Positions 14,313 to 23,190 of a stretch of 23,197 bases of DNA are shown here, in pieces. Numbering within the stretch: the first letter of the stretch is position 1; the number at the start of each line of letters is the position of its first letter. The stretch lies in the NCBI RefSeq assembly GCF_948948975.1, contig NZ_CARBVX010000025.1, forward strand, positions 1 through 23,197, written 5' to 3'. The notes beneath the pieces were generated by a model that was not told where the DNA came from, made no database searches, and saw only the letters and a list, made by a program, of their open reading frames with translations. Source of the DNA: an uncultured Lactobacillus sp. GTDB taxonomy: Bacteria; Bacillota; Bacilli; Lactobacillales; Lactobacillaceae. A program made the position numbers and the translations under genes.

Positions 14313-15647
14313 ATGAAGCCTGCTAAAGATTTTCTTAGACGCCCCTTCACTACCCGAGTGCCCCAGCTTTTAGTTCAAAGCATCATTATCGGATTAATTA
14401 TAGGGATGATTGTCAGTATTTTCCGTTTCGTTATCGATAAAAGCATCCATTATTTATACTTTCTCTATCCCTATCTCGCAGCTCATCCCCAATGGATAAG
14501 CCTATATACCATCTTTACATTCTTTATCTGTATCCTTGTGAGCAAAATTATTAAACCGTATTTACTAGACTTATCTGGTTCAGGTATTCCTCAAGTCGAA
14601 GCAACCTTAATGGGAGAACACGAAGTTGACTGGTTCCCCGTCTTATGGCGAAAATTCGTAGGCGGCCTCTTAGTAAGCTCGATGGGACTTTTTCTTGGAC
14701 GAGAAGGACCCTGCATCCAAATGGGAGCTTTAGTAGGTCAAGGTTTTGCAGAAAATATTTTTGAATGCAGTGAAGAAGATAGACGCTTGCTTCAATGCGC
14801 TGGAATTGCGGCTGGCCTTAGTGCAGCGTTCTCAGCCCCACTTGCAGGTGTATTTTTTCTTGTTGAAGTCATTACCCACTCTTTTAAACCTAAAGAATGT
14901 ATCAGTGCTTTAGGAGCCGCTGCTGCCGCTGACTTAGTTACCATTATATTTTTTGGAACGCGGCCCTGTCTTTATCTTCCAATTGCTAAAAAATTACCCG
15001 TTCACTCCTACTGGTCCTTAATCACTGTCGGAATTGTAGCAGGCTTGATGGCATACGGATATCAACGGTCTCTTTTAAATACTAAGTGGCTTTTCAGCAA
15101 GCTAAAAATTATTCCGATGCAATATCACAGTATTGTTCCACTTTTATTAGTTATTCCGATTGGGCTTGCCTTTCCGCATGTTTTGGGTGGATCACATTAC
15201 TTGATCGATTCACTTTTTCACAATCCATTAATTATCCAAGAAGAAAAACTAGGGCAACTTTCATGGATTTTAATCCCAGTTGTCTTCTTTCTACTAAGAC
15301 TAATTTTTTCTATGATTTCTTATTGTAGTTCTATCCCTGGTGGTACTTTTATGCCTATTTTAGTTTTAGGGGCTTTAATGGGGACGATTTTTGCGACTGT
15401 TTTTATCCACTTAGGCCTTATTCCTACTGATAACTATACTAATATCATTGTTGTCTCTATGGCAGCCTACCTCGGGGCAATTTTGCGAGCTCCATTTACC
15501 GCAATTATTTTGCTGACAGAAATGATCGGAACCGTAGAACAAGTTTTGCCAATGATTATGAGTGTCTTTATTGCCTATCTAATTCTAGCTCTCTTAGGTG
15601 GAGAACCAATCTACACCGTCCTACGCAAGCAAATGGGATTCAAATAG
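14313..15647 (+). CDS. ClC-family chloride transporter or channel
   Basis: A 444-residue membrane protein. I chose the start MKPAKDFL because GAAAGAAG precedes it; the open frame continues back to 14247 without a good binding site. ClC ion-pathway motifs are present: GSGIPQ (89-94), GREGP with the gating Glu131 (129-133), GGTFMPIL (343-350), and Tyr434 in EPIYTVL matching the inner-gate tyrosine. At the site of the internal proton glutamate (second Glu of IIEEM in E. coli ClC-ec1) this protein has VEVIT, so valine replaces it (Val185). Other family members lacking it may differ in proton coupling. A terminator follows, so the gene is probably monocistronic. Confidence 0.88.
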   Translation: MKPAKDFLRRPFTTRVPQLLVQSIIIGLIIGMIVSIFRFVIDKSIHYLYFLYPYLAAHPQWISLYTIFTFFICILVSKIIKPYLLDLSGSGIPQVEATLMGEHEVDWFPVLWRKFVGGLLVSSMGLFLGREGPCIQMGALVGQGFAENIFECSEEDRRLLQCAGIAAGLSAAFSAPLAGVFFLVEVITHSFKPKECISALGAAAAADLVTIIFFGTRPCLYLPIAKKLPVHSYWSLITVGIVAGLMAYGYQRSLLNTKWLFSKLKIIPMQYHSIVPLLLVIPIGLAFPHVLGGSHYLIDSLFHNPLIIQEEKLGQLSWILIPVVFFLLRLIFSMISYCSSIPGGTFMPILVLGALMGTIFATVFIHLGLIPTDNYTNIIVVSMAAYLGAILRAPFTAIILLTEMIGTVEQVLPMIMSVFIAYLILALLGGEPIYTVLRKQMGFK

Positions 15648-15677
15648 TTACTTTACTTACATTTTTATTAGCACCAA

Positions 15678-15709
15678 AAAAGGAAGTTCATTAATTAGAA
15701 CTTCCTTTT
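15678..15709. terminator. Bidirectional terminator between ClC and the TetM-like gene
   Basis: AAAAGGAAGTTC and GAACTTCCTTTT form a perfect 12-bp stem around an 8-base loop, 30 bases after the ClC stop. The remaining sequence up to 15901 shows no gene. Confidence 0.85.
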
Positions 15710-15901
15710 CTTATAAAATATATTTATGAATTGCAATAGCTAGAGTATCGTCGACTTAATAAAAAATATAAATATTAACAATCCTAATCGTGACTTCTAC
15801 TAGAGCTATTTCACACTTTTAATATAGCACCTTTTCATAAATAATGAAAGCGTTTTACTACAAAAATTATTTAGCTTGATCTACCAAAATCGTGCAATAA
15901 T

Positions 15902-17821
15902 CTATCCTAAATATGTATACTGTGCATGACTTGGTACCTCATCCCAAACAACTGTATGACCTGCGCCATGGGAGCAGAAGACGGAGTTAGGAGTATTGTT
16001 AATGTCAGATAGTGGATCATAAGCCATTTCTTCAATAATAGCAGCACTATCTTTACATTCTCGATAACCCAAGAATAAACATTCTAGCTGTCCGCTACCA
16101 TGAGTGTAGTTTCTAACTTCAGTAGCATAATCCTGCATCTGCGCTACCGGTGCTTGACCGCTAATCGTAGTAACGCTCCCACTACTTTCTCCAAGCTCAA
16201 AGTTTCCACCCATTCTCTCAATATCATTAATCGCCCTACCAACTTGATCCTGATTAATTCTTAGAGTGAATTGATACCAAGGTTCAAGTAAATAAACTTT
16301 TTTTCTAGCTTTTAACTCCATTAACCCTTGGCGCACTGCACGATAAGTTGCCTCACGAAAATCTCCGCCAACTGTATGAACATTACTTCCCCGGCCTCCA
16401 ACTAGAGTAATTTCAAGATCTGTAATGGGCGCCCCAGTTAAGACACCTAAGTGTTCTTTATTAGATACGCTCTCCATCACTTGATCTTGCCATTTTTTAG
16501 GCAAAACTTCTAAACTACACTGATTTTTGAAAACTAAGCCACTTCCGTTTTTGCCGGGTGTGAGCAATAGGTGAACTTCTGCATAGTGTCTCAAAGGTTC
16601 AAAGTGACCAACCCCTTCAACTGAAGCTTTAATACTTTCTTGGTAAAGGATCTTACCCTGAGTAAATTCAACTTCTAAATTAAAGCGATCGCGTAATAGT
16701 TGCTGAAGAATCTCTAACTGAATCTTACCCAAAACATCAATACTTATCTCTTCTGTCTGCTTGTTCCACTTAACATGGAGTTGAGGGTTCTCATCTTCAA
16801 GCTGTCTTAGTGCCTGCAAACAAGCATTTGTGTTAGCTGAGGTAACTTTTACTGCATAAGTTAGAACTGGCTGAACAGTAAAATTAGTCTGATCATTTTC
16901 AAAGCCTAAGCCTTGTCCGGAATAAGTGCTTTTCAAGCCGCTGACAGCAATAATTTCACTAACTTCTGCCTGTGGAATGACTTGATACTTAGTGCCGTTA
17001 TATCGACGAATTTCATTCACCTTTTCATCAGGAAATATTTCGGTCTTGGCTTTTAAGCTACCGCCAGTAACTTTTAACCAAGTTAATCGTTCGCCTTTTT
17101 CATCATAAGAAACCTTGAAAATTCTAGCTCCAAAGTCATTTGGATACTTTTTTCCATCAGTCCACTTATCTAAGCCCGCTAGAAATTCGTCTATTCCAAT
17201 TAATTTTAAAGCTGCACCAAAATATACTGGAAAAATTTTTCTTTGATTGATTAATTTTTTGACTGCACTGTCTTCTATTTTTCCAAGTTCTAGATATTGA
17301 GTTAAAGTAGTTTCATCTGCCGTAGCAACTTTTTCATAAAAATCTGTATCTTGATTGCCAAACTCAATAAAATTGTCATCAAGCTCATTAAGCTGCTTAA
17401 GAATATTTTCCTTATCAGCCTTCAAGGTATCCATTTTATTAACGAAAATAAAAACTGGAATTTGATGCTTTTTTAGTAAGCTCCAAAGAGTGCGGGTGTA
17501 TGCGGTTACCCCTTCACTTGCTGATACAACTAAGATGGCATAGTCTAAAACACTTAACGTCTCTTCCATTTCTTGAGCGAAATCAATATGGCCCGGCGTG
17601 TCTAAAATTTGTAATTCACTATTACCGGTTTGAATGCGCGCAATATGGGAAAAAATCGTAATTCCACGTTTCTTTTCTAAATCATCACTATCTAAATAGG
17701 CAGTTCCTTTATCAACTGCACCTAATTTTCTCAATGTGCCACTTTTGTAGAGCATCCCTTCTGACAAGGTAGTTTTTCCCGCATCTACATGGGCTAAAAT
17801 TCCTGTTGTTAGTTTTTTCAT
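15902..17821 (-). CDS. TetM-like translation-factor GTPase
   Basis: A 639-residue protein of the EF-G/Tet(M) family. GTPase motifs are intact: AHVDAGKTT (10-18), DTPGH (74-78), NKMD (128-131), with the switch I region KKRGITIFSH. Domains resembling II to V of EF-G follow. It ends with a family-specific tail (CSHGAGHTVVWDEVPSHAQY) seen in chromosomal TetM-like proteins of Firmicutes. The domain IV region where Tet(M) has the drug-displacing loop YSPVSTPADFR reads GGRGSNVHTVGGDFREATYR here, so tetracycline resistance should not be assumed; a ribosome-associated stress or translation role is as likely. A TATAAT at 17873-17878 on the minus strand may be its -10 box. It is divergent from an rgg gene. 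Confidence 0.8.
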   Translation of the reverse strand: MKKLTTGILAHVDAGKTTLSEGMLYKSGTLRKLGAVDKGTAYLDSDDLEKKRGITIFSHIARIQTGNSELQILDTPGHIDFAQEMEETLSVLDYAILVVSASEGVTAYTRTLWSLLKKHQIPVFIFVNKMDTLKADKENILKQLNELDDNFIEFGNQDTDFYEKVATADETTLTQYLELGKIEDSAVKKLINQRKIFPVYFGAALKLIGIDEFLAGLDKWTDGKKYPNDFGARIFKVSYDEKGERLTWLKVTGGSLKAKTEIFPDEKVNEIRRYNGTKYQVIPQAEVSEIIAVSGLKSTYSGQGLGFENDQTNFTVQPVLTYAVKVTSANTNACLQALRQLEDENPQLHVKWNKQTEEISIDVLGKIQLEILQQLLRDRFNLEVEFTQGKILYQESIKASVEGVGHFEPLRHYAEVHLLLTPGKNGSGLVFKNQCSLEVLPKKWQDQVMESVSNKEHLGVLTGAPITDLEITLVGGRGSNVHTVGGDFREATYRAVRQGLMELKARKKVYLLEPWYQFTLRINQDQVGRAINDIERMGGNFELGESSGSVTTISGQAPVAQMQDYATEVRNYTHGSGQLECLFLGYRECKDSAAIIEEMAYDPLSDINNTPNSVFCSHGAGHTVVWDEVPSHAQYTYLG

Positions 17822-17975
17822 TATTCTAGTTTTCTAAATGTAATCGTAGTAATTTTGTGGTAATTTCTCTTTATTATAGCTTATTAACGCAATTGAAATT
17901 ATTATCATCCTATAACGTGATAGAATAAGCATTAAATAAAATTATTATTAAAAAATTGAATTTGAGGTATACAGA

Positions 17976-18785
17976 ATGACAATTGGTGAAGCACTGCTAA
18001 ATCTTAGGAAACAACTAGGATTAACTCAAACAGAAATGGCTGCAAATGTAGTCTCAACCTCTTTTTATTCAAAAGTTGAAAGAAATATTCACGATATCGG
18101 TACTAACGATCTCCTTCAAATTCTTGATAAACATCAGATAAACGCTACCTATTTTTTTGAAAATCTAAATGATAAAGAAGATATCTCCGAAGATATTATG
18201 GATAGAATCTCTGTAGCTTTTGAGCAAAAAAGCAAAGATAAATTATTAAAAATAAAACAAGAGATAGATTTACTTCCTAATAATCGCCAAACTGAATATT
18301 ATAAATTGCAGTTGCAGCTTACTTTAGAGGTCTATCTTCCTAAAGCTAAAGAAGTTCCAATTGAATTAAAAAATAAACTGAAACAATACATTCTCGTCAA
18401 CAACAATTGGAATATTCATTCCCTTCAAATTTTTAGAGAAACAATGCGTATCTACGATATAGAAGAATTGAATTTTTTAGTAGGTACTATCTTAGCGAAG
18501 TATTCTAATCCAAATATTCTACAAAGTTCTTTGCAAGAATGCATTGGCGCAATCTGTATTAATTACCTAGATAATTGCTACGAGAAAAACTCTACAAAGT
18601 TAATCCAAGAAGTATTAACCTATATTTCGACCATTAATAGTAAAGGATCTGTCCTGTTTATAAAGTTACTTGGAAAATATTATGAGGCTGTTTTTCAAAA
18701 TGACGCTGCTACTTGTCAGCAAATAACCAAAGTTTTAAAGCTTGCAGGATATAATGACTTTGCAGATATGTTACCGACAGTATAG
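17976..18785 (+). CDS. Rgg-family transcriptional regulator (Rgg-C)
   Basis: A 269-residue regulator, slightly shorter than the other two. The N-terminal helix-turn-helix spans about 4-60 (IGEALLNLRKQLGLTQTEMA, TSFYSKVERN) and a helical C-terminal domain follows. GAGGT precedes the ATG by seven bases. The upstream gap contains a short inverted repeat TATCA/TGATA (17903-17922) that may be an operator. It is divergent from the TetM-like gene and convergent with the ABC exporter (14 bases between their stops), so either could be its target. Its sequence is clearly more distant from Rgg-B than the B copy is. Confidence 0.85.
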   Translation: MTIGEALLNLRKQLGLTQTEMAANVVSTSFYSKVERNIHDIGTNDLLQILDKHQINATYFFENLNDKEDISEDIMDRISVAFEQKSKDKLLKIKQEIDLLPNNRQTEYYKLQLQLTLEVYLPKAKEVPIELKNKLKQYILVNNNWNIHSLQIFRETMRIYDIEELNFLVGTILAKYSNPNILQSSLQECIGAICINYLDNCYEKNSTKLIQEVLTYISTINSKGSVLFIKLLGKYYEAVFQNDAATCQQITKVLKLAGYNDFADMLPTV

Positions 18786-18799
18786 TATAGCCATCTCTT

Positions 18800-20407
18800 T
18801 TATATCCTAATGATCCTATCAAATTTCTGTTTATTTTCATTATGTAGCTGGTGGCTAACAAAAATAACTGTAATATCTGGCTGACTCAAAAAGATATTTT
18901 CAACATTCAAAGCACTTTTCTTATCTAAGCTACTGGTACTTTCATCTAATAAAAATAGCTTTCTATTTCTTAGTAAGCCACGAGCTAAAGCTAATCTCTG
19001 CTTCTGTCCTCCAGACATTTTTGTACCATTTTCGCCAACTTTTGTATCTAATCCTGCGGGTAACTCTTTAACATAATCAAGCAAATCAGCTTTTCTTAAG
19101 GCATCGAATATTTCTTGATCGCTAAAGTGCTCCCCTAACTCTAAGTTATAACGAATCGTCCCGTTAAATAAGTATGGAATCTGATCTACATAGATCAATA
19201 CTTCTCTAATCGCATCATAACTGAGATTTTTTTCATCTTGGTTATTAATTTTAACTGACCCCTGATAATTTTTTATTTGACCTGAAATTATTTTTAAAAG
19301 TGTACTTTTGCCACTACCAGAATCGCCATCAAGAGCAATCTTTTGATTTTTACTTATATGTAAATTTAATGGCTGTTTAAAAACTGGTTTATCTCCAAAA
19401 GAAATTTGTAGATTCTCAACATCTAAAGTGTGAAAATTATTATTTTCAAGTGTTCCACCAATTTGTTTAGGCTTACTTTTATCATCAAGATGATATTTTT
19501 CAAAAATTGGTGTCAATGCAGTCATTTCTGCCCACATTGGTGCAATCGCAGCTAATGAATTAAAAACATTGTAGGACAAATTTTCTGAAGATCCGATTAC
19601 ACCAATCGAGATACTTTTTTGGAGAGCTAGAAAACCAGTCCAAGCTTCAATACCAGTTTGTCCTAAAATATTTGAAAAACCAGCAATATTATTAGCTACT
19701 GCCTGGTATTTTGCTTGTCGTACCTTTTTACCAATTAAAGTCATAGTGGCACTAGTAATTCTATTTTCAAGTTGTCTCTCAACGCCAAAAATAGAATAGG
19801 TTGCAAAACCTCTCAAGCCATCATTAATAGTACTAAGTAAATTTTCATTAGCTTGAGTAGTTGATAAACTCGCACTAGCTAATCTATCATGAACAATTTG
19901 TGGTAAAAAAACTGTTAAAAACGAGACTAGTAAAATTAAAGGAATAAATGTCCAAGAAAATTGTAGTAAGGCAATAATTGAAAATAATGGGTCGGTAATA
20001 ACTTGAATGGATTGTAAAATATTATAAAAGCCATTATTTTCGATTGTATTCATATCATTAGTTAACCAGGAAGCATATACTCCTGTATCTTTTTCCTGGT
20101 ATTTCATAATTGGCTTATTAGCAATTTGGCGAACAATATCCTTTCTTAAATCCAAGCATAAAAATTCAATTGTTTTAGCTGTTTGAATTTGAAGCAAAAT
20201 CAGAAAAATAGATAGGATTGCAAATACTCCAATATCAATCATTACCCAGTTAAAAAAGTTATGCAGCTGTAATTTGATCAAAGAATTTAGAATATTTACA
20301 TTGATTAAAGCATGAGTAACTCGTAAAGCAGAAGTAATAATTGTTAGGATGATTACAATCCCCACCTTTACTGGTTCTTTTTTTAAATATCTAAATAAGT
20401 ATTTCAT
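18800..20407 (-). CDS. ABC exporter half-transporter (membrane plus ATPase)
   Basis: A 535-residue ABC protein with an N-terminal six-helix membrane domain (about 15-300) fused to an ATPase. Motifs are Walker A GDSGSGKST (361-369), signature MSGGQKQR from 464, Walker B LFLLDES (484-490) and the H-loop VSHQ (517-520). I start it at 20407, where AGAGGTG lies six bases upstream, and not at the in-frame codons further out. There is no peptidase domain at the N-terminus, so it is not a leader-cleaving bacteriocin exporter. It probably works as a homodimer exporting a peptide or lipophilic compound. It is convergent with rgg-C. Confidence 0.87.
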   Translation of the reverse strand: MKYLFRYLKKEPVKVGIVIILTIITSALRVTHALINVNILNSLIKLQLHNFFNWVMIDIGVFAILSIFLILLQIQTAKTIEFLCLDLRKDIVRQIANKPIMKYQEKDTGVYASWLTNDMNTIENNGFYNILQSIQVITDPLFSIIALLQFSWTFIPLILLVSFLTVFLPQIVHDRLASASLSTTQANENLLSTINDGLRGFATYSIFGVERQLENRITSATMTLIGKKVRQAKYQAVANNIAGFSNILGQTGIEAWTGFLALQKSISIGVIGSSENLSYNVFNSLAAIAPMWAEMTALTPIFEKYHLDDKSKPKQIGGTLENNNFHTLDVENLQISFGDKPVFKQPLNLHISKNQKIALDGDSGSGKSTLLKIISGQIKNYQGSVKINNQDEKNLSYDAIREVLIYVDQIPYLFNGTIRYNLELGEHFSDQEIFDALRKADLLDYVKELPAGLDTKVGENGTKMSGGQKQRLALARGLLRNRKLFLLDESTSSLDKKSALNVENIFLSQPDITVIFVSHQLHNENKQKFDRIIRI

Positions 20408-20462
20408 TTTCTTCACCTCTATCATCATTTTTAGATAAAGAGGTTAAAATGTTCTCGGTTTA

Positions 20463-20493
20463 TCGTATTTGAACACAACTTTCGTTAACGAAA
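20463..20493. promoter_or_regulatory. Palindrome and shared motif upstream of the ABC exporter
   Basis: TTTCGTTAACGAAA (20480-20493) is a perfect 14-bp palindrome. TCGTATTTGAA lies at 20463-20473. Both TTAACGAAA and TCGTATTTGAA also occur between the MFS and rgg-B genes. The block is 55-85 bases before the exporter start, in the region expected for its promoter. This is a candidate binding site for a shared regulator. Confidence 0.4.
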
Positions 20494-20596
20494 ATTCTTC
20501 TAACCATTCTTAATAAAAACTTATCTACACTTTCTCCTTAATTCGTAATATGATTAATATCAAAATATAATTAATTTTTATAAGAAGGTTCGAAAT

Positions 20597-20782
20597 ATGT
20601 TTTCACTTTTATTAGCCTTATTAATTATTTGGCTGTTCTGGAAACTAGGAATTGGCATTTTGAAGATCGTCGGTTTCTTAATCGTGATCGGACTGCTATT
20701 TGCCTTCGTTTCTTATCTAGTACTGCCCCTTTTGGCCTTAGTAGCTTTAGGTGGCTTATTAGGACTAGTATTTTCACATTAA
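20597..20782 (+). CDS. Small hydrophobic membrane protein, function unknown
   Basis: A 61-residue protein beginning MFSLLLALLIIWLFWKLGIG, almost entirely hydrophobic, with two membrane segments and glycine-rich ends (GGLLGLVFSH). AAGGT precedes the ATG by about eight bases and TATAAT lies about 30 bases upstream. A strong terminator follows directly, so it is a single-gene unit. I recognise no family; stress-type small membrane proteins are the nearest in style. Confidence 0.7.
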   Translation: MFSLLLALLIIWLFWKLGIGILKIVGFLIVIGLLFAFVSYLVLPLLALVALGGLLGLVFSH

Positions 20783-20784
20783 CT

Positions 20785-20812
20785 AAGAGCAGCCTTATGG
20801 CTGCTCTTTTTT
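20785..20812 (+). terminator. Terminator of the small membrane protein gene
   Basis: AAGAGCAGCC, loop TTAT, GGCTGCTCTT, then a T-run. The stem has ten perfect pairs and begins two bases after the stop codon. Confidence 0.9.
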
Positions 20813-20901
20813 GTACCTATAGCATTTTCTTTGACTTTACTATCTATAGTACTTTAGACTGAAAGAAAACAGCTTAATATATTTAATTCGAGGTAATCTA
20901 T

Positions 20902-21741
20902 ATGCCGATAAAAATTATTACAGATTCAACTGCAAACATTACAGCTGATCAAATTGACGGAATTGATCATGTTACTGTTCCTTTATCACTTCACGTTGAT
21001 GGCAAGCTTTGGCTCGATACGCCTGATATTGATCTAGATAAATTTCTCTACACCTTAAAGCATACTAAAAACAAATCAACTTCTGCCTGTCCAAATGTAA
21101 ATGACTGGCTTAAGGCCTTTGAAGGTAGCGACGAAATCTTTGTCATTACTTTAACTAGCGCACTCTCTGGTAGTTATAATTCAGCTACCCAAGCTGCTAA
21201 AATTTATCATGAAAAGAATCCAAAAGCTAAAATTTTAGTCTTTGATTCTCGTTCAGCTGGTCCACAATTAAGACTACTTGCAGAAAAGATTGCTAGTTTG
21301 GCAAGTGCTGGAAAATCTTTTGAAGAGATTGTTAAATCAACAGAAGAATATCAACACCACCTTGATTTAATGTTTGCCTTACAAGATTTAACTAACTTAG
21401 GTAACAATGGCCGAATTCCACCAGCTGTCGCAAAGATTGCTGGTTTACTGAAGCTATTTGTTATTGGAACAGCAAACAATAAAGGTGAGTTTGAACTTTT
21501 AGGGAAAGCTCGCGGCGCTAAGAAAGCTAGAAGAAAATTATTAGATGATATGGTTAAAGCTGGCTATCGCGGAGGCCGCGTTCAAATCGACCATGTACAA
21601 AATGAAGGCTCTGCTTTAAGCATGAAAGAAATTATCTTAGATAACTTCCCAGATGCTAAAGTTACCATTGGCGAATGCGGCGCACTTTGCAGCTTCTATG
21701 CTGAAGAAGGCGGCTTAATGGTTGGTTTTGAAAAAGAATAG
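20902..21741 (+). CDS. DegV-family fatty-acid-binding protein
   Basis: A 279-residue DegV protein. The family binds a fatty acid between its two domains, and FakB members present it to the FakA kinase for phospholipid synthesis. Matching features are the N-terminal KIITDSTANI, TSACPN (about 60-65), SALSGSYNSA in the binding pocket, and LTNLGNNGRIPP near the domain junction. GAGGT lies before the start. Length is normal. No fakA-like gene is in the window. Terminators on both sides make it monocistronic. Confidence 0.9.
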   Translation: MPIKIITDSTANITADQIDGIDHVTVPLSLHVDGKLWLDTPDIDLDKFLYTLKHTKNKSTSACPNVNDWLKAFEGSDEIFVITLTSALSGSYNSATQAAKIYHEKNPKAKILVFDSRSAGPQLRLLAEKIASLASAGKSFEEIVKSTEEYQHHLDLMFALQDLTNLGNNGRIPPAVAKIAGLLKLFVIGTANNKGEFELLGKARGAKKARRKLLDDMVKAGYRGGRVQIDHVQNEGSALSMKEIILDNFPDAKVTIGECGALCSFYAEEGGLMVGFEKE

Positions 21742-21749
21742 GGTAATAC

Positions 21750-21775
21750 AAAAGGAGTGCCTAAGCACTCCTTTT
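21750..21775. terminator. Shared bidirectional terminator
   Basis: AAAAGGAGTGC, loop CTAA, GCACTCCTTTT. It stands between the convergent DegV and HAD genes; on the HAD side its stem touches that gene's stop codon. Confidence 0.85.
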
Positions 21776-22481
21776 AATATACTTTCTTAAAATTATTTTG
21801 CATTAATTTAACAAATTCTGGATATGTTTCAACTTCAAATAAGGGATGAAGTCCAATATTATCCTTACGGTGACGGTGATTATACCAAATACTATCAAAG
21901 CCATATTTTTCAGCACCTAAGATATCTGACTGCAATCCATCCCCAAAGAATAAAGTCTCATTTGGTCCAATCTCTGTACGGCTAAAGAAATAATCAAAAG
22001 CATACGGATTTGGCTTAGAATAATGAGCTTCTTCAGACGTTACAATCAAATCAAAGTAGTCTTTGATACCTGCTAATTCTAAGCGATGACGCTGCATAAA
22101 CTTTTCACCATTACTTAAGACTGTTAACTTATAGCCTTGTTTTTTGGCAAACTTCAGCGTATCTTCCACACCTGGTAGCAACTGATGAGCTTCACCAAAG
22201 TAAGAGCGATATTCATTCATCCATTCATTTCCATCTACTTCTAGACCGAAATGTTCCTTAATAAAATCATGAAATGTCATCTCGCTTAATTCTTCATAAG
22301 TAATTTCACCCAATTCAAGTCTGCGCCAAAGTCCTTGATTGTAAGTATGGTATTGTTTCTGCAAGTCAGAGGAGAGAGGCAGCTTATGCGATTTAAACAA
22401 TGCATGCAGGGATGAATCTTCCGTAGCAGCAAAGTCAATTAAAGTATCATCAACGTCAAAAATTAATTGTTTATATTTCAT
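21774..22481 (-). CDS. yjjG: YjjG-type HAD nucleotidase
   Basis: A 235-residue HAD-superfamily hydrolase with motif I DVDDTLID (Asp9 and Asp11), motif II VLSNGEK, the motif III lysine in YSKPNP, and motif IV FFGDGLQSD. The cap domain and overall sequence fit the YjjG subfamily, which removes phosphate from non-canonical pyrimidine nucleotides. I start at the ATG at 22481 with AGGG upstream; a TTG two codons earlier is in frame. It faces the DegV gene tail to tail. Confidence 0.85.
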   Translation of the reverse strand: MKYKQLIFDVDDTLIDFAATEDSSLHALFKSHKLPLSSDLQKQYHTYNQGLWRRLELGEITYEELSEMTFHDFIKEHFGLEVDGNEWMNEYRSYFGEAHQLLPGVEDTLKFAKKQGYKLTVLSNGEKFMQRHRLELAGIKDYFDLIVTSEEAHYSKPNPYAFDYFFSRTEIGPNETLFFGDGLQSDILGAEKYGFDSIWYNHRHRKDNIGLHPLFEVETYPEFVKLMQNNFKKVY

Positions 22482-22654
22482 GAGCAACCCTACTATATTC
22501 CATTGTTACCCTCCATAACTTCTGATTGTTGTCGTCTTGACTATTATGTATCTTTTCTTTCCAAAATGGTATAGGCTTTTATTTTTGTAATGCTGCAAAA
22601 CTTTTCTTCTGTAAGGTATTCAAAGGATATTTCCCTTTGCCGCCGCTTGCATTA

Positions 22655-22694
22655 AGCCGCCGCTATTGGAAAGCCAAAAGCAGCGGCTTTTTTT
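22655..22694 (+). terminator. Plus-strand terminator hairpin of unclear origin
   Basis: AGCCGCCGCT and AGCAGCGGCT pair with one mismatch, with TTGG/CCAA inside, followed by seven Ts. No plus-strand gene ends before it, so it may have come with neighbouring foreign DNA. A nearby direct repeat GCCGCCGCT overlaps the stem. Confidence 0.6.
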
Positions 22695-22734
22695 ACTCGG
22701 TATTACCGAAAAGTATAGAAAGCAGGATATGTCA

Positions 22735-23190
22735 TCATTTGTCATTTCTTCTCAATGTAATAACTGCATGGCATATCAAGCCAAATACAAGAGAAAAACA
22801 GCCACCGCCAAATAGTGATGCTCCCCACCCTGCACCTGACATTGTCATAAAACCGCCAACAAAGAAAATACCAATGCCAAGAAATATACCAACACCATAA
22901 AAAAGTCCAATTGCCATATCGTACTTATTAAATTGTCGTTTCTCCTTTTTTTCATATGTTTCCATCTTTGTTATTACCTCCTTCGCAAAATCGTCCATGT
23001 TGACTCCAAAAAGAAAGCAAATTTTTTTCAACATATTTAAATCGGGTTCATTAACATCTCTCTCCCAATTCGATAGTGCCTGCCGGGTAACATTCAATTC
23101 CCCGGCTAGTTCTTCCTGTGTCATTCCCAATTGTGTTCGCAGATGACGTATTTGCTTTCCTGTTGTAATATTCGTCTGTTCCTGGTTCAA
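22735..23190 (-). CDS. XRE-family regulator with membrane domain
   Basis: A 151-residue protein read from an in-frame TTG. Only seven bases lie beyond it, so the true start may be outside the window. Residues about 10-65 are a classic XRE helix-turn-helix (QIRHLRTQLGMTQEELAGEL, TRQALSNWERDVNEP). A charged linker and two membrane helices follow (about 91-114 and 122-146). Fusions of this kind are common regulators in gut Firmicutes. The G+C-rich hairpin beside it and a style unlike its neighbours suggest horizontal transfer. Confidence 0.75.
   Translation of the reverse strand: MNQEQTNITTGKQIRHLRTQLGMTQEELAGELNVTRQALSNWERDVNEPDLNMLKKICFLFGVNMDDFAKEVITKMETYEKKEKRQFNKYDMAIGLFYGVGIFLGIGIFFVGGFMTMSGAGWGASLFGGGCFSLVFGLICHAVITLRRNDK

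Noticed and set aside
15902..17821. Calling this gene a tetracycline resistance determinant
   Set aside because: The drug-displacing loop of Tet(M) is not recognisable, and chromosomal homologues often have no resistance role.
20449..20472. Seven-codon ORF MFSVYRI with AGAGG upstream, antisense to the ABC promoter region
   Set aside because: Too short to distinguish from chance and not pheromone-like; the sequence is better explained as promoter or operator.
20629..20862. 77-codon plus-strand frame overlapping the small membrane protein
   Set aside because: It runs through a strong terminator and has no binding site; the 20597 frame has both a binding site and a matching terminator.
22637..22900. 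87-codon plus-strand frame near the right end
   Set aside because: It begins in a terminator hairpin and runs antisense to the XRE gene.
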